A stretch of 64,000 nt of DNA from Pukyongia sp963768085 (GCA_963768085.1 CAVYGO010000003.1:1612001-1676000); one strand, 5' to 3'; numbered from the stretch's first letter, positions 25,720 through 35,377 are shown. The notes: generated from the letters alone by a model not told the origin. Numbers and translations are program-made.

Positions 25720-26991
25720 TTACCTGTGAATTGTCTGTGTTCGATCGGGACCCACAGAAACAATTTTAATGGGTACTTCCAGTTCTTTCTCCAGGAAATG
25801 AATATAGTCGTTAAGTGCTTTTGGGAATTCGGAAGCATCCCTCATTTTAGTAAGGTCTTCTTTCCAGCCATTCATTTCTGAATACACTGGAGTTACATTT
25901 TTAGCTTCGATATTATATGGAAGATGTTCGATCTTCTCGCCTTTGTAATGATAAGCCGTACACACTTTCAATTTATCGAAACCGCTAAGAACATCACCCT
26001 TCATCATCATCAGCTGAGTTACACCATTGATCTGGACAGCATATTTTAAAGCTACCAGATCAAGCCATCCGCAACGTCTGGGTCTCCCGGTTGTCGCACC
26101 GAATTCTTTGCCAACTTGTCCCATGGTCTCTCCATACTGGTCGAACAATTCCGTAGGGAAGGGGCCGCTCCCCACGCGGGTGGCATATGCCTTAAAAATT
26201 CCGAAGACTTCTTTGATATTTCCCGGGGCTACTCCAAGGCCTGTGCAGGCACCTGCCGCAGTAGTATTGGAGGAGGTAACATAGGGATATGTTCCGAAAT
26301 CGATATCAAGTAAGGAACCCTGGGCACCTTCAGCTAGTATGGTCTTTCCCGCTTTCTGGGCCTGATACAAATATTCTTCGCTATCTATGAAGGTAAGTGA
26401 TTTTAATTCTTCAACTGCTTTAAAAAATTCATCTTCCATTTCAGCAAGGTCGTATTGGATTTCCGCCTTGTAAAAATCGATCATAGCTTCATGCTTGTCG
26501 GCCAACGCCCGATATTTCTCTTGCCAGTCGTTTAGTTCGAGATCACCCACACGAATACCGTTTCGGCCGGTTTTATCCATATACGTAGGGCCAATACCTT
26601 TAAGTGTTGAACCAATCTTGGCTTTCCCTTTAGAGGCTTCACTCGCTGCATCCAATAGCCTATGTGTTGGTAAGATTAAGTGCGCTTTACGTGAAATGAG
26701 CAGTTTGCTTTTAAAATCGATATTGAATTTAACTAAATTATCCAGTTCCCTTTTAAAGATTACCGGATCGATCACCACACCATTTCCCACAAGATTGATG
26801 GCGTTATCATGAAAGATTCCGGAAGGAATAGTATGCAATACGTGTTTTATACCATCGAATTCCAGCGTATGCCCCGCATTCGGGCCACCCTGGAAGCGTG
26901 CGATAATATTATAATTTTTTGTGAGTACGTCGACGATCTTTCCTTTTCCTTCGTCTCCCCATTGTAATCCGAGTAGTAAGTCTACTGCCAT
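25720..26991 (-). CDS. purA: Adenylosuccinate synthetase
   Basis: PurA joins IMP and aspartate with GTP to form adenylosuccinate, the first step from IMP to AMP. The 423-residue sequence has the N-terminal P-loop-like LLLGLQWGDEGKGKIVDVLT, the NAGHT segment PNAGHTLEFDG, GSTLKGIGPTYMDK, AEGAQGSLLDIDFGTYPYVT and TTGRPRRCGWLDLV, all diagnostic. Length is normal. It follows fur by 5 bases, and 45 bases separate it from the OstA-like gene. Confidence 0.97.
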   Translation of the reverse strand: MAVDLLLGLQWGDEGKGKIVDVLTKNYNIIARFQGGPNAGHTLEFDGIKHVLHTIPSGIFHDNAINLVGNGVVIDPVIFKRELDNLVKFNIDFKSKLLISRKAHLILPTHRLLDAASEASKGKAKIGSTLKGIGPTYMDKTGRNGIRVGDLELNDWQEKYRALADKHEAMIDFYKAEIQYDLAEMEDEFFKAVEELKSLTFIDSEEYLYQAQKAGKTILAEGAQGSLLDIDFGTYPYVTSSNTTAAGACTGLGVAPGNIKEVFGIFKAYATRVGSGPFPTELFDQYGETMGQVGKEFGATTGRPRRCGWLDLVALKYAVQINGVTQLMMMKGDVLSGFDKLKVCTAYHYKGEKIEHLPYNIEAKNVTPVYSEMNGWKEDLTKMRDASEFPKALNDYIHFLEKELEVPIKIVSVGPDRTQTIHR

Positions 26992-26996
26992 AAGTA

Positions 26997-27476
26997 TTAT
27001 GAATTATCCCGACCAGAATAATTTTTGGGGTCGGAAGTTTTTCTATTTCCATAGAAATAGAGTGAATGATTGGTTATTTCAATATCGAAGACTTCTTCGA
27101 TAGTTTTTTTGATATTCTGAATACGCGGATCACAGAATTCAATCACTTCTCCATTGGAAAGAATAACATGATCGTGCTGCTTATCGAAATAAGACTTTTC
27201 GTAATGTGCCTGGTTTTGCCCAAACTGATGTTTACGCACCAAGCCACATCCCAGTAAAAGTTCGATAGTGTTGTACAGAGTAGCCCGACTCACACGATAA
27301 TTCTTATTCTTCATATTGATGTACAGGGATTCAATATCGAAGTGATCGTTATGATCGTATATTTCCTGTAGAATAGCGAATCGTTCGGGTGTTTTACGGT
27401 GTCCTTTTTCTTCCAGAAATACCGTAAAGACATTCTTAACAATGGCTTGATTATTTTGATCCGTTTTTGCAGTCAT
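26997..27476 (-). CDS. Fur-family transcriptional regulator lacking structural zinc Cys pair
   Basis: A 159-residue Fur-family repressor. The winged helix is in RKTPERFAILQEIYDHNDHF and NYRVSRATLYNTIELLLGCG, and the dimerisation domain keeps the His cluster KQHDHVI and the C-terminal TNHSLYFYG. The segment that in E. coli Fur carries C-x2-C reads ILSNGEVIEFCD here, so the structural zinc site is absent. Metal response may therefore differ (Fur, PerR or another subtype cannot be chosen). It leads the purA transcript and has a -7 box at 27487-27494. Confidence 0.9.
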   Translation of the reverse strand: MTAKTDQNNQAIVKNVFTVFLEEKGHRKTPERFAILQEIYDHNDHFDIESLYINMKNKNYRVSRATLYNTIELLLGCGLVRKHQFGQNQAHYEKSYFDKQHDHVILSNGEVIEFCDPRIQNIKKTIEEVFDIEITNHSLYFYGNRKTSDPKNYSGRDNS

Positions 27477-27486
27477 ACCAAAGGAG

Positions 27487-27494
27487 CAAAGGTA
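27487..27494 (-). promoter_or_regulatory. -7 box before the Fur-family gene
   Basis: The minus strand reads TACCTTTG, 10 bases before the ATG. A TTG lies 25 bases further upstream, a little farther than the usual -33 spacing. Confidence 0.45.
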
Positions 27495-27499
27495 GTTAT

Positions 27500-29704
27500 T
27501 TAAGCTCTTGAAACTTTATCAATTCCGTTTATATTTTTTAATTTTTCCACCAGGTTATTAAGAATGTTCTTGTTTTTTACAACCACGATGATTTTACCAC
27601 TGAAAATACCATCGTCACTATCAAAATGAATACTCTTCATGTTAATGTTGAGGTTGTTCGAGACGACTTTTGTCACATCATTTACCAGACCTATGGTGTC
27701 TATACCCGTAATGTTAAGTTCCACTCTGAAATCACTCTGAGTAGAATCTATCCATTTGGCAAGCATGATGCGATACCCATAATTACTCTGTAATTGTAAA
27801 GCGTTAGGACAGTTTTGCTTATGCACCTTTAATCCTTCATTCACCGTTAAAAATCCAAATACGTCATCTCCGGGAATAGGGTTGCAACAATTGGCAATTT
27901 TGTAATCGAGCTTTTCTTCTTCCTTGCCGAAAACCAGTTGATCGTACTTTTCAGTGATTTCTTGCCGGTCTACATCTTCCGGTTGACTAGGCTTCCTGAT
28001 TTTATTTTTGAGAAATGAGACGAAAGCGTTTGATCTTGACGCCGCAAAATCCTTCAGTTTTTTATTGTCAATTATCCCCGCACCAACCCGATAGAAGAGA
28101 TCCAGACTGGTTTTTAGTTTGAAATAGTTTACAAGTTGGTTTATAGTTTTTTCATCCAGCGTGATTTTCTGTGATTTTAATTTCCGGGCCAGAACAACTT
28201 TTCCCTCGGCAGCGATTTCCTTCTTCTCTTCTTTTAGGGACGATTTTATCTTAGAACGAGCCCTTCCGGTGGTAGCATAATTCAGCCAGTTTGCAGTAGG
28301 ATTGGCTTTTTCAGAAGTCATTATTTCTACCTGGTCCCCGCTTTTCAGGATATGACTCAACGGAACAAGTTTGCCATTTACCTTGGCACCCCTCGTGTGT
28401 AGGCCAACCTCGGTATGTATATGAAAGGCGAAGTCCAGAGCGGTTCCTCCCTTCGGGAGGGAATAAAGATCACCCTTCGGAGAGAACACAAAGATCTCTT
28501 TTGCATAAAGATTCAGTTTAAATTCCTCAACGAAATCTACCGCACTAACCTCAGCACTTTCCAGTGTCTCCTGGAGTTTGTTCAGCCAATCTTCAAGGCC
28601 AGTATCCTCTTTCTCGTCATTCTTGTACTTGTAATGTGCAGCATATCCTTTTTCCGCGATCTCATTCATACGCTCGGAACGTATCTGCACCTCTACCCAG
28701 CGTCCCTGGGGCCCCATCACAGTTATATGCAGGGCTTCATAACCGGTCGATTTGGGCGAGGAGATCCAGTCCCGCAATCTTGTAGGGTTTGGTCTGAAAT
28801 GATCGGTAACGATCGAATATATTTTCCAGGCAATAAATTTTTCATTTTCGGCATCACTCTTATAGATTATTCGTACCGCAAACTTGTCATATACTTCATC
28901 GAAACTAACATTCTGTCCCAGCATTTTTCTTCGTATCGAGAAAATAGACTTCGGCCGGCCTTTGATATTGTAATTTAGTTTCTCGGCGTCGAGGGAATCC
29001 TTAATAACCTTAGTGAAGTCCTGAATATATGCATCCTGTTGCTCTTTACTCTCTTTTATTTTACTTAGGATATCGCTGTATACATTGGGTTCGGTATATT
29101 TTAATCCAAGATCCTCAAGTTCTGTTTTAATGTTGTACAACCCGATACGATGCGCCATGGGTGCATAGATATAAAGTGTTTCTGAAGCAATTTTAACCTG
29201 CTTGTGTTCCGGCATCGAATCCATGGTCTGCATATTGTGAAGCCGGTCTGCGATCTTGATGATGATCACCCTTATATCTTCATTCAGAGTCAACAGCATT
29301 TTTCTGAAATTCTCCGCCTGCATGGAAACATCTTTGTCGTAAGGTATTTTGGATATCTTGGTAAGGCCATCAACAATTCGTGCTACAGTTTCGCCGAATA
29401 ACTGCTCTATGTCCGCCAGGGTGTATTCAGTATCCTCTACCACATCGTGAAGCAACGCTGCGGCAATAGAAGTGGCATCCAGTCCAATTTCAGAAGCAAC
29501 GATCTTCGCTACCGCCAATGGATGGAATATGTAGGCCTCACCCGATTTACGCCGCTGCTCTTTGTGGGCATCGACCGCTACATCGAATGCCGATCTGATC
29601 AATCTTTTATCGGCCGCAGTAAGGGTACGATAACTGATCCTCAGCAGTTCTTTATATTGTCTGGTGAGCTCTTTTTTTTCAGCTTCTAAAACTTCCTCGG
29701 TCAT
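27500..29704 (-). CDS. Bifunctional (p)ppGpp synthetase/hydrolase
   Basis: A Rel/SpoT protein of 734 residues that makes and degrades the stringent-response alarmone. Domains in order: HD hydrolase with HPLAVAKIVASEIGLD and the intact AALLHDVVEDTEYTL (residues about 45-200), synthetase with GRPKSIFSIRRKML, KSTGYEALHITVMGP and WVEVQIRSERMNEIAEKG (about 240-380), TGS with EIFVFSPKGDLYSLPKGG and GTALDFAFHIHTEVG (about 400-465), a zinc-finger-like stretch with KIANCCNPIPGDDVFG, and a C-terminal ACT domain. Both catalytic centres look intact. It is the only Rel-type protein in the window, and the Fur-family gene follows 23 bases downstream. Confidence 0.96.
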   Translation of the reverse strand: MTEEVLEAEKKELTRQYKELLRISYRTLTAADKRLIRSAFDVAVDAHKEQRRKSGEAYIFHPLAVAKIVASEIGLDATSIAAALLHDVVEDTEYTLADIEQLFGETVARIVDGLTKISKIPYDKDVSMQAENFRKMLLTLNEDIRVIIIKIADRLHNMQTMDSMPEHKQVKIASETLYIYAPMAHRIGLYNIKTELEDLGLKYTEPNVYSDILSKIKESKEQQDAYIQDFTKVIKDSLDAEKLNYNIKGRPKSIFSIRRKMLGQNVSFDEVYDKFAVRIIYKSDAENEKFIAWKIYSIVTDHFRPNPTRLRDWISSPKSTGYEALHITVMGPQGRWVEVQIRSERMNEIAEKGYAAHYKYKNDEKEDTGLEDWLNKLQETLESAEVSAVDFVEEFKLNLYAKEIFVFSPKGDLYSLPKGGTALDFAFHIHTEVGLHTRGAKVNGKLVPLSHILKSGDQVEIMTSEKANPTANWLNYATTGRARSKIKSSLKEEKKEIAAEGKVVLARKLKSQKITLDEKTINQLVNYFKLKTSLDLFYRVGAGIIDNKKLKDFAASRSNAFVSFLKNKIRKPSQPEDVDRQEITEKYDQLVFGKEEEKLDYKIANCCNPIPGDDVFGFLTVNEGLKVHKQNCPNALQLQSNYGYRIMLAKWIDSTQSDFRVELNITGIDTIGLVNDVTKVVSNNLNINMKSIHFDSDDGIFSGKIIVVVKNKNILNNLVEKLKNINGIDKVSRA

Positions 29705-29750
29705 AAATTAAATGTACAATATTGGTTCGTAAGTACCAACAAATTTTGTG

Positions 29751-29771
29751 CCCTGCTCTCTTTTTGCAGGG
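29751..29771. terminator. Possible hairpin after the M48 protease gene
   Basis: A 6-bp stem CCCTGC/GCAGGG with a 9-base loop lies 7 bases past the M48 protease stop (read on the minus strand). No long T run follows, so it is a weak candidate. Confidence 0.3.
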
Positions 29772-29777
29772 TTTCAA

Positions 29778-31010
29778 TTATTTGTTCAAATTTCTGAATC
29801 GTTGCAATAGGGTGGGATGTGAATAATGAGCAAATACATAGGCAGAGTGGGGTGTAAGGTTACTTAAACTGTTTTTGGATAGTTTTTTCAATGCTGAAAT
29901 TAACGGGGGTCCGGTATATGTCGTTTTGGCATAGTTATCTGCCTGATATTCAAATTTTCGGGATAGATAGTTCATAATAAGCCCGGTTACTTCCGAAATA
30001 GGTGTAAAAAGTACAGCAAAAGCGATCAGGCCGATATGGAACGAAGGTTCAGAAACGTTTAATGCCACCGACAAAAGTGGATTTCCAACAAAAAGCGATA
30101 GGATCCATAAGGTGAACCCTGTTGTGACCACGGAAGCAAAAAGATTGATAAGAATATGTTTTTTCTTATAATGTCCTACCTCATGGGCCAGGACAGCCAC
30201 TATTTCTTCATCTTCCAGATCGTTGATCAGGGTATCGTATAAAGTAACTCGTTTTTCACTGCCGAAGCCAGAGAAATATGCATTTGCTTTGGTACTGCGT
30301 TTCGATCCGTCGATCACAAAAATCTTATCGAGAGTGAACCCCACTTTTTTAGCATAGGTCTCGATTTTAGAACGTAATTCACCTGGTTCCAGAGGTTTTT
30401 GTTTGTTGAAAAGAGGAACAATTAGCCGGGCATAGAACATATTCATCAGAATCGAGAAAATCGTGATAACGCCCCATGCATATAACCAGAAATGAGCTCC
30501 GGCAAATTCGTAAAACCAGACGATAAGGGCCAGCAAGAGTCCGCCAATAATGGCAGTCATCAGTAAGCCTTTTATTTTATCAAGTACAAAAGTTCCTCGC
30601 GTGGTTTTATTGAATCCAAATTTTTCTTCGATCACAAAAGTGCTGTAATAACCAAAAGGTAAACTTAAAATACTGGCCGCCAGCATAATTATTCCGAAGA
30701 AGATAAGGGTAATTACAATGGAATTCTCCGAAAATGAACGAGCTAAGCGGTCAACATATTCAAAACCGTCAAGGAAGAAGAACAATAAGGTGGCAATAAT
30801 TGAAATGACCGAAGTTAACTGGTTGAAACGATATCGCTCCTTCTTATATAACTGGGACTTCTTATACGCATCTTCATCGTAGACATCTGATATTTCTTCA
30901 GGTAGCTCGTCGTTGAAATGTTTGGCATTTAAGTAATCGAGAACTTTATCTATAATGAAATTTATCACCAGGATACCTATAATGATATAAAAGAGCGTCT
31001 TCGGAGTCAA
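29778..31010 (-). CDS. M48 family metallopeptidase (Ste24/CAAX protease-like)
   Basis: A 410-residue integral membrane zinc protease related to yeast Ste24. It has several N-terminal hydrophobic helices, KRVTLYDTLINDLEDEEIVA before the zinc motif VAVLAHEVGHYKKKH near residue 275, and the third ligand region SRKFEYQADNYA near residue 352. In bacteria such proteins degrade misfolded membrane proteins, and prenyl substrates are unlikely. The start codon is TTG at 31008-31010; an in-frame stop lies five codons upstream, so no ATG start is possible. Confidence 0.92.
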   Translation of the reverse strand: MTPKTLFYIIIGILVINFIIDKVLDYLNAKHFNDELPEEISDVYDEDAYKKSQLYKKERYRFNQLTSVISIIATLLFFFLDGFEYVDRLARSFSENSIVITLIFFGIIMLAASILSLPFGYYSTFVIEEKFGFNKTTRGTFVLDKIKGLLMTAIIGGLLLALIVWFYEFAGAHFWLYAWGVITIFSILMNMFYARLIVPLFNKQKPLEPGELRSKIETYAKKVGFTLDKIFVIDGSKRSTKANAYFSGFGSEKRVTLYDTLINDLEDEEIVAVLAHEVGHYKKKHILINLFASVVTTGFTLWILSLFVGNPLLSVALNVSEPSFHIGLIAFAVLFTPISEVTGLIMNYLSRKFEYQADNYAKTTYTGPPLISALKKLSKNSLSNLTPHSAYVFAHYSHPTLLQRFRNLNK

Positions 31011-31029
31011 GCTGAATGAATTTTAATTA

Positions 31030-31090
31030 GTGATTGGTGAATAGTGAGCCGTGAATTTATAACAGAAACCCAAAACTGACAACTGATAAC
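31030..31090. repeat. Decayed heptanucleotide tandem repeats
   Basis: Four consecutive heptads beginning GTGA (31030-31057) are followed by two AACTGAY heptads at 31074-31087. They lie in the 135-base gap between the TrmH-type and M48 genes. No reading frame crosses the gap. Confidence 0.6.
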
Positions 31091-31145
31091 CAAATTACTT
31101 CAATTTTCAAATGAGAATTTCCAAATTAATACCAACACCCAGCAT

Positions 31146-31943
31146 TCAACTCGAAAATCCTCTCTGTCTTTTGGCTTCAAAGATAAGGATTCCCGCAGCT
31201 ACAGAAACGTTCATGCTGTCTATTTCACCTTGCATGGGAATCACAATACTTTGAGTACTGTGTTGCCTCCAGTTTTCAGATAATCCTTCGTCTTCAGTGC
31301 CGACAACGATGGCCGAAGATTGCCTGAAATCGCAGTTCTGATACGGAATTGAAGCCTGTAAGGTCGCAGCATAAATCTCTATGTTATTCTTTTTCAAATA
31401 CTGAATAATCTCATCGGTGTTTGCCGTGGCTATGTTGCGAGTAAAAAGACAACCCACGCTACTTCGAATGATATTCGGATTATACATATCTGTTTTAGGA
31501 TTCGCAATGATCACCGCATCCAAATTTGCAGCATCTGCAGTGCGGAGCAGAGCCCCAATGTTTCCTGGTTTTTCCGGAGCCTCTGCTATTAGGATAAGCG
31601 GACTTTCATTTTTAAGACGGAGTTGACCCAGAGAAAGGTCCTTGGCTTCTGCTATTGCGACAATGCCTTCGGTGGTTTTTCTATAAGCCAGTTTTCGGAA
31701 TACGTCAGAGCTTATTTCGATGATCTCGATATTGGAGTTTTCAAAGTCGGGATCATCCCCTGTATAAATCTCTGGGCAGAAGAGAATTGTTTTTATAGCA
31801 TAATTCCCTTTCAATGCAAGTTCAATCTCGCGTTTTCCTTCAATAACAAAAAGTCCCGACTTCCTCCGCTCCCTGGATTTCTCTAAAAGCGTATGAATTT
31901 TCTTCACTAAAGGGTTTTGAAGACTACTGATCACTTTCACCAT
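31146..31943 (-). CDS. TrmH-family RNA methyltransferase
   Basis: A 265-residue SpoU/SPOUT 2'-O-ribose methyltransferase acting on rRNA or tRNA. The N-terminal substrate-binding part has SGLFVIEGKREIELALKG. The knotted SAM domain shows motif 1 EKPGNIGALLRTADAANLD, motif 2 IVVGTEDEGLSENW and motif 3 GEIDSMNVSVAAGILIFEA. Which RNA it targets cannot be told. It is divergent from the lipoprotein gene at 32069 and has a near-consensus TACCTTTA just upstream on its strand. Confidence 0.93.
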   Translation of the reverse strand: MVKVISSLQNPLVKKIHTLLEKSRERRKSGLFVIEGKREIELALKGNYAIKTILFCPEIYTGDDPDFENSNIEIIEISSDVFRKLAYRKTTEGIVAIAEAKDLSLGQLRLKNESPLILIAEAPEKPGNIGALLRTADAANLDAVIIANPKTDMYNPNIIRSSVGCLFTRNIATANTDEIIQYLKKNNIEIYAATLQASIPYQNCDFRQSSAIVVGTEDEGLSENWRQHSTQSIVIPMQGEIDSMNVSVAAGILIFEAKRQRGFSS

Positions 31944-32068
31944 GGTATAAAGGTAAGGAAGTATTTTGTGGTTGTTTTTTCATAATCTCACAGAAAATCA
32001 TAAAGGTTTCAAAAAAGCTATCGTTACTAACGGAAGCTTTCTTATTTTTAGAAAGCAAACCTTTTACT

Positions 32069-32878
32069 ATGAAAACCATCAGTCTACTTATTGTGGCATC
32101 CTTACTTGTATTCGCCTGTAAAGAAGAAAAAAAAGATCCCCAACCTATTATTCATGACACGATTCCAATTTCGCAAGAAACTGCCCGTTTGATGAACTAC
32201 CCGGTGCCCTTTAAAGAAGTTCTAAAGGTTCACGGTGGTATGGAGAGATGGAGTGATATGAAAAATTTGTGTTTTGAAATTTCTAAACAAAATGGCTCCG
32301 AGACACACACTATTTCCTTACCCAATCGTCGCACTAAAATTGAATCGGAACAATGGTCTGTGGGTTTCAACGGGAAGGATGTATGGTTGCTTCAAAACCA
32401 GGAAGAGGCTTATAAGGGTAATCCGAGGTTCTATTACAATCTGATGTTCTATTTCTATGCCATGCCTTTTGTATTAGCAGATGAAGGAATTAATTATGAA
32501 GAGGTTAAAGGTACCGAGCTGGACGGGGAAGTTTATGAAGGGATCAGGATATATTATGATGCCGGCATAGGAAATTCACCCAAAGACGAATACATACTTT
32601 ATTATCATCCCGAAACCCATCAGATGGCATGGCTTGGCTACACGGTCACTTACAATGACAATGAAGCTAGTGATGATTGGAGATTTATTAAATACAGTGA
32701 ATGGCAGGAAGTGAACGGATTGCAATTGCCTAAAACCCTTACTTGGTACACAATTGAGAATGGAAAACCCATCCAGGCGCGTAATAATGTAAATTTTGAA
32801 AAGGTCACTATAACCGAATCAGAATTAGATGATTCAGTATTCGAAATTCCGGTAGGCGCTGTAGTTATAATTCCCTGA
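32069..32878 (+). CDS. Outer-membrane lipoprotein, DUF6503-like
   Basis: A 269-residue lipoprotein with signal peptide TISLLIVASLLVFAC; the cysteine near residue 17 is followed by KEEKKD, resembling the Bacteroidetes lipoprotein export signal that directs proteins to the cell surface. The mature part is rich in beta strands with FKEVLKVHGGMERWSDMKNL, YEGIRIYYDAGIGNSPKDEY and MAWLGYTVTYNDNEASDDWR. I recognise it as similar to the DUF6503 group of flavobacterial proteins, function unknown. It is convergent with the debranching-like gene, the two stops being 2 bases apart. Confidence 0.7.
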   Translation: MKTISLLIVASLLVFACKEEKKDPQPIIHDTIPISQETARLMNYPVPFKEVLKVHGGMERWSDMKNLCFEISKQNGSETHTISLPNRRTKIESEQWSVGFNGKDVWLLQNQEEAYKGNPRFYYNLMFYFYAMPFVLADEGINYEEVKGTELDGEVYEGIRIYYDAGIGNSPKDEYILYYHPETHQMAWLGYTVTYNDNEASDDWRFIKYSEWQEVNGLQLPKTLTWYTIENGKPIQARNNVNFEKVTITESELDDSVFEIPVGAVVIIP

Positions 32879-32880
32879 TC

Positions 32881-35280
32881 TTACTCCTGATATTCGATCT
32901 CGACAAGCCTATCATTACTTTTAATGGTATAGAATGATTCTTCAGGATCATCGATTATTTCAAACGATCCCTCACTATTATTTATACGACTTGATTTATT
33001 TCGAAGTAAACGCAATACAAGCTGCCAATCCGATTTTATTTGTTCAACTCGCACTTTCTTTGTACCATTTTCTTCAGAAAAGTAAACGGAGATCTCATTA
33101 TCACCAATCATTACATTTTCCAGGGAAGCTACGTTCCAGGTAGAAGGCATCTGTGGCGTTATTGTAACCTTTTTATTGGCAGCATCCGGCTGAATTCCAA
33201 AGAACTGCTCCACGATTGGCACTGCAAACCCATACACATTCCAGGCCTGAGTGATCATACCATAATCCGGAGATACCTCATAAATACTTCCCGGTAGCGC
33301 ATAGCTGAAAGTGCGCGTCATCCTTTTCATATAATTGAGGGCCATATCCGGCCTGCCGTAATTATTCTCTGAAACAATCTGTACACCGGTAGGCAAGGTC
33401 ATTACTGCACCTGTATAACTGAATACTTTACTGCCCTTAAAGGAACCGTCGTCCGATCCAGCAGATTGATCCCTATCGATTCCGGTTACAAAGACGCCAA
33501 ATGGATTTACATACTTTTCGGCAGTCTGCAACGCTTTTTCGGCTTTATCGTTAGTGGCCAATCCAACTTCCATAGGTGTATTCACTACCCAGTTATGATG
33601 AAGTACAAAGGGGCGGGGAGTAGAGGAAGGGTTTTGTAAAATAGCTTCCTTTGTTTGTTTTAGTTCTTCTACCGCCCAGGGTTTATTTAAAGTATCTGCC
33701 CTAATAATTGCATCTTCTATAAGATCGAGTGCCTGCTCATCTGTTCCGATGAAATCGGCATATGAATTGAACTCTTCACTCCAGAATTCTTCGTTTATTT
33801 TCTGCTGAAGCGTTTCGGAGGTTTCATAATATTGTTGTGCCAGGTTGAATTCTCCCAGGGCATCAGCTATAAAGGAAGCATCTTTAAACGCTTTTTGTGT
33901 ATAAGCCGCGACATCGATCATCTCACTGTCCAGACCATGGATCTCCATCATTCCGAAACCATCAGGAAACAGATTACCATCTGAATCCTTTTCAGTCATC
34001 AACCAATTAAGCCCTTTCTTAATGGTAGGGAAATAAGTGTGGAGAAAATCCTTATTACCGTTCCATTGATAGATCTTCCAGATCAAAGATGCAAACTGAG
34101 GTGTTTCATTTATGTTTCCGGGATTGAAAACGGCCCCGTTAGTCGACATCTCATGGATGATCCTTCCATTGCCATTCACTGCGTTCGAGACACTATCCAA
34201 TAACTGAATTGTATTATACACGGCTTCATCTTGTCCTATCGCCATATAACCCTGTAATGCGTACTCACTATCTACCCCAAACCACCAGGGATAATCGGGA
34301 ATTCCTGCCCCTATACCTGTGCCAACTTCCGGGACCGTCCGGATCAGCCAGTCGCAATTGTATTTTACCCATTCGAAGGCCTGTTCAATATCCTTATCGG
34401 GAACCGTGAGTTTCGTTCTGTTAGCAAGAACCTCGTAACGTTTTTTCTTGTCTTCAAGCAGTTCCAAGTGGTTTTCTGAAAGTTCCTTGTAGGTGCTAGT
34501 CGCATCTTCCTCCGAAGTATAGGAACCTGCGATATAATAGTTAATAGTATGTGTTCTATCATTAAATAGGAAGATTACGTCCTCCAAAGTATTTGTTGAT
34601 ACCATAGAATCACTATCTGTTGATCCGGGAGTTGATTCCTGATCAAATTCAAGTTCCGAACCAAATACAGTATACCAGGGGTTCAAACTATCCTTCACCA
34701 TCCATGTACCCTGTTCCCTGTTATAGATTCCCTGATCCTTTCCATCTATCATTTCCGTACGTTCCCCCAGCCAGGTAGGTCTGAGATCGGTATGAGCCGT
34801 AAATCTGAATTTTAATTTTTTTTCACCTTTATTCTTTATCAACAATTGAATTACAATACCTTGCTTATTATCCGGAACAAACTGCCATCGCTCGATCTCC
34901 ATACCCAGAGAATCCAGTTTGTAGACGTGTTTATTTCCGAAGGGAAAATTGACAAATGCATCAGCTTTATCGAGAGCAATGGTGTCGCTATCAATGATAA
35001 TTTCGATTTCAAATCCATCCATCAATTTGATAGGATGGTTCCAAATTCCTCCCATTTCTCCTTTTATGTGCCATCCAAGCTCCGGAAACGAACCATCCTG
35101 ATGTCCCACCATATAGACCCGGTCTCCGGCAGTAACGTATGGTGATGTGAGATATTCGGCTTTACCCGAAATGAAAGGACTATCTTCCGTGATCTCGGCA
35201 ATGGATTTTATGTTGGTTTCAGACTGGCAACTGAGCAGAAATACCATAAACAAACAGCTTATTCGGAAGTACAATTGCAT
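32881..35280 (-). CDS. Glycogen-debranching-enzyme-like lipoprotein (six-hairpin glycosidase)
   Basis: A 799-residue secreted or surface lipoprotein; signal RISCLFMVFLLSCQSE with a lipobox Cys at residue 17. The N-terminal 270 residues look like a beta-sandwich, the central part (about 300-680) is an (alpha/alpha)6 barrel of the amylo-alpha-1,6-glucosidase/GH63-GH15-like type: DYPWWFGVDSEYALQGYMA, GRIIHEMSTNGAVFNPGN, TPQFASLIWKIYQWNGNKDF and SDGNLFPDGFGMMEIHG. A C-terminal beta domain follows. The substrate is unknown; surface location suggests uptake-related glycan cleavage. No SusC/SusD pair is nearby. Confidence 0.78.
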   Translation of the reverse strand: MQLYFRISCLFMVFLLSCQSETNIKSIAEITEDSPFISGKAEYLTSPYVTAGDRVYMVGHQDGSFPELGWHIKGEMGGIWNHPIKLMDGFEIEIIIDSDTIALDKADAFVNFPFGNKHVYKLDSLGMEIERWQFVPDNKQGIVIQLLIKNKGEKKLKFRFTAHTDLRPTWLGERTEMIDGKDQGIYNREQGTWMVKDSLNPWYTVFGSELEFDQESTPGSTDSDSMVSTNTLEDVIFLFNDRTHTINYYIAGSYTSEEDATSTYKELSENHLELLEDKKKRYEVLANRTKLTVPDKDIEQAFEWVKYNCDWLIRTVPEVGTGIGAGIPDYPWWFGVDSEYALQGYMAIGQDEAVYNTIQLLDSVSNAVNGNGRIIHEMSTNGAVFNPGNINETPQFASLIWKIYQWNGNKDFLHTYFPTIKKGLNWLMTEKDSDGNLFPDGFGMMEIHGLDSEMIDVAAYTQKAFKDASFIADALGEFNLAQQYYETSETLQQKINEEFWSEEFNSYADFIGTDEQALDLIEDAIIRADTLNKPWAVEELKQTKEAILQNPSSTPRPFVLHHNWVVNTPMEVGLATNDKAEKALQTAEKYVNPFGVFVTGIDRDQSAGSDDGSFKGSKVFSYTGAVMTLPTGVQIVSENNYGRPDMALNYMKRMTRTFSYALPGSIYEVSPDYGMITQAWNVYGFAVPIVEQFFGIQPDAANKKVTITPQMPSTWNVASLENVMIGDNEISVYFSEENGTKKVRVEQIKSDWQLVLRLLRNKSSRINNSEGSFEIIDDPEESFYTIKSNDRLVEIEYQE

Positions 35281-35360
35281 ATATATATTTTCAGAACAAT
35301 AAATATACTCACTTTACAATTCTTCGGAAAACAAAACATTGGCTTCCGGCTATAAAAAAA

Positions 35361-35377
35361 GCAGCTCTGGAAGCTGC
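35361..35377 (-). terminator. Rho-independent terminator after the amidohydrolase pair
   Basis: A perfect 6-bp stem GCAGCT/AGCTGC with a 5-base loop is flanked by seven A and seven T, so it can work in both directions. It lies 21 bases past the stop of the 430-residue amidohydrolase gene read on the minus strand. Confidence 0.85.

Noticed and set aside
28415..28978. Plus-strand frame of 187 residues
   Set aside because: It lies inside the Rel/SpoT gene on the other strand, has no domain features and no promoter.
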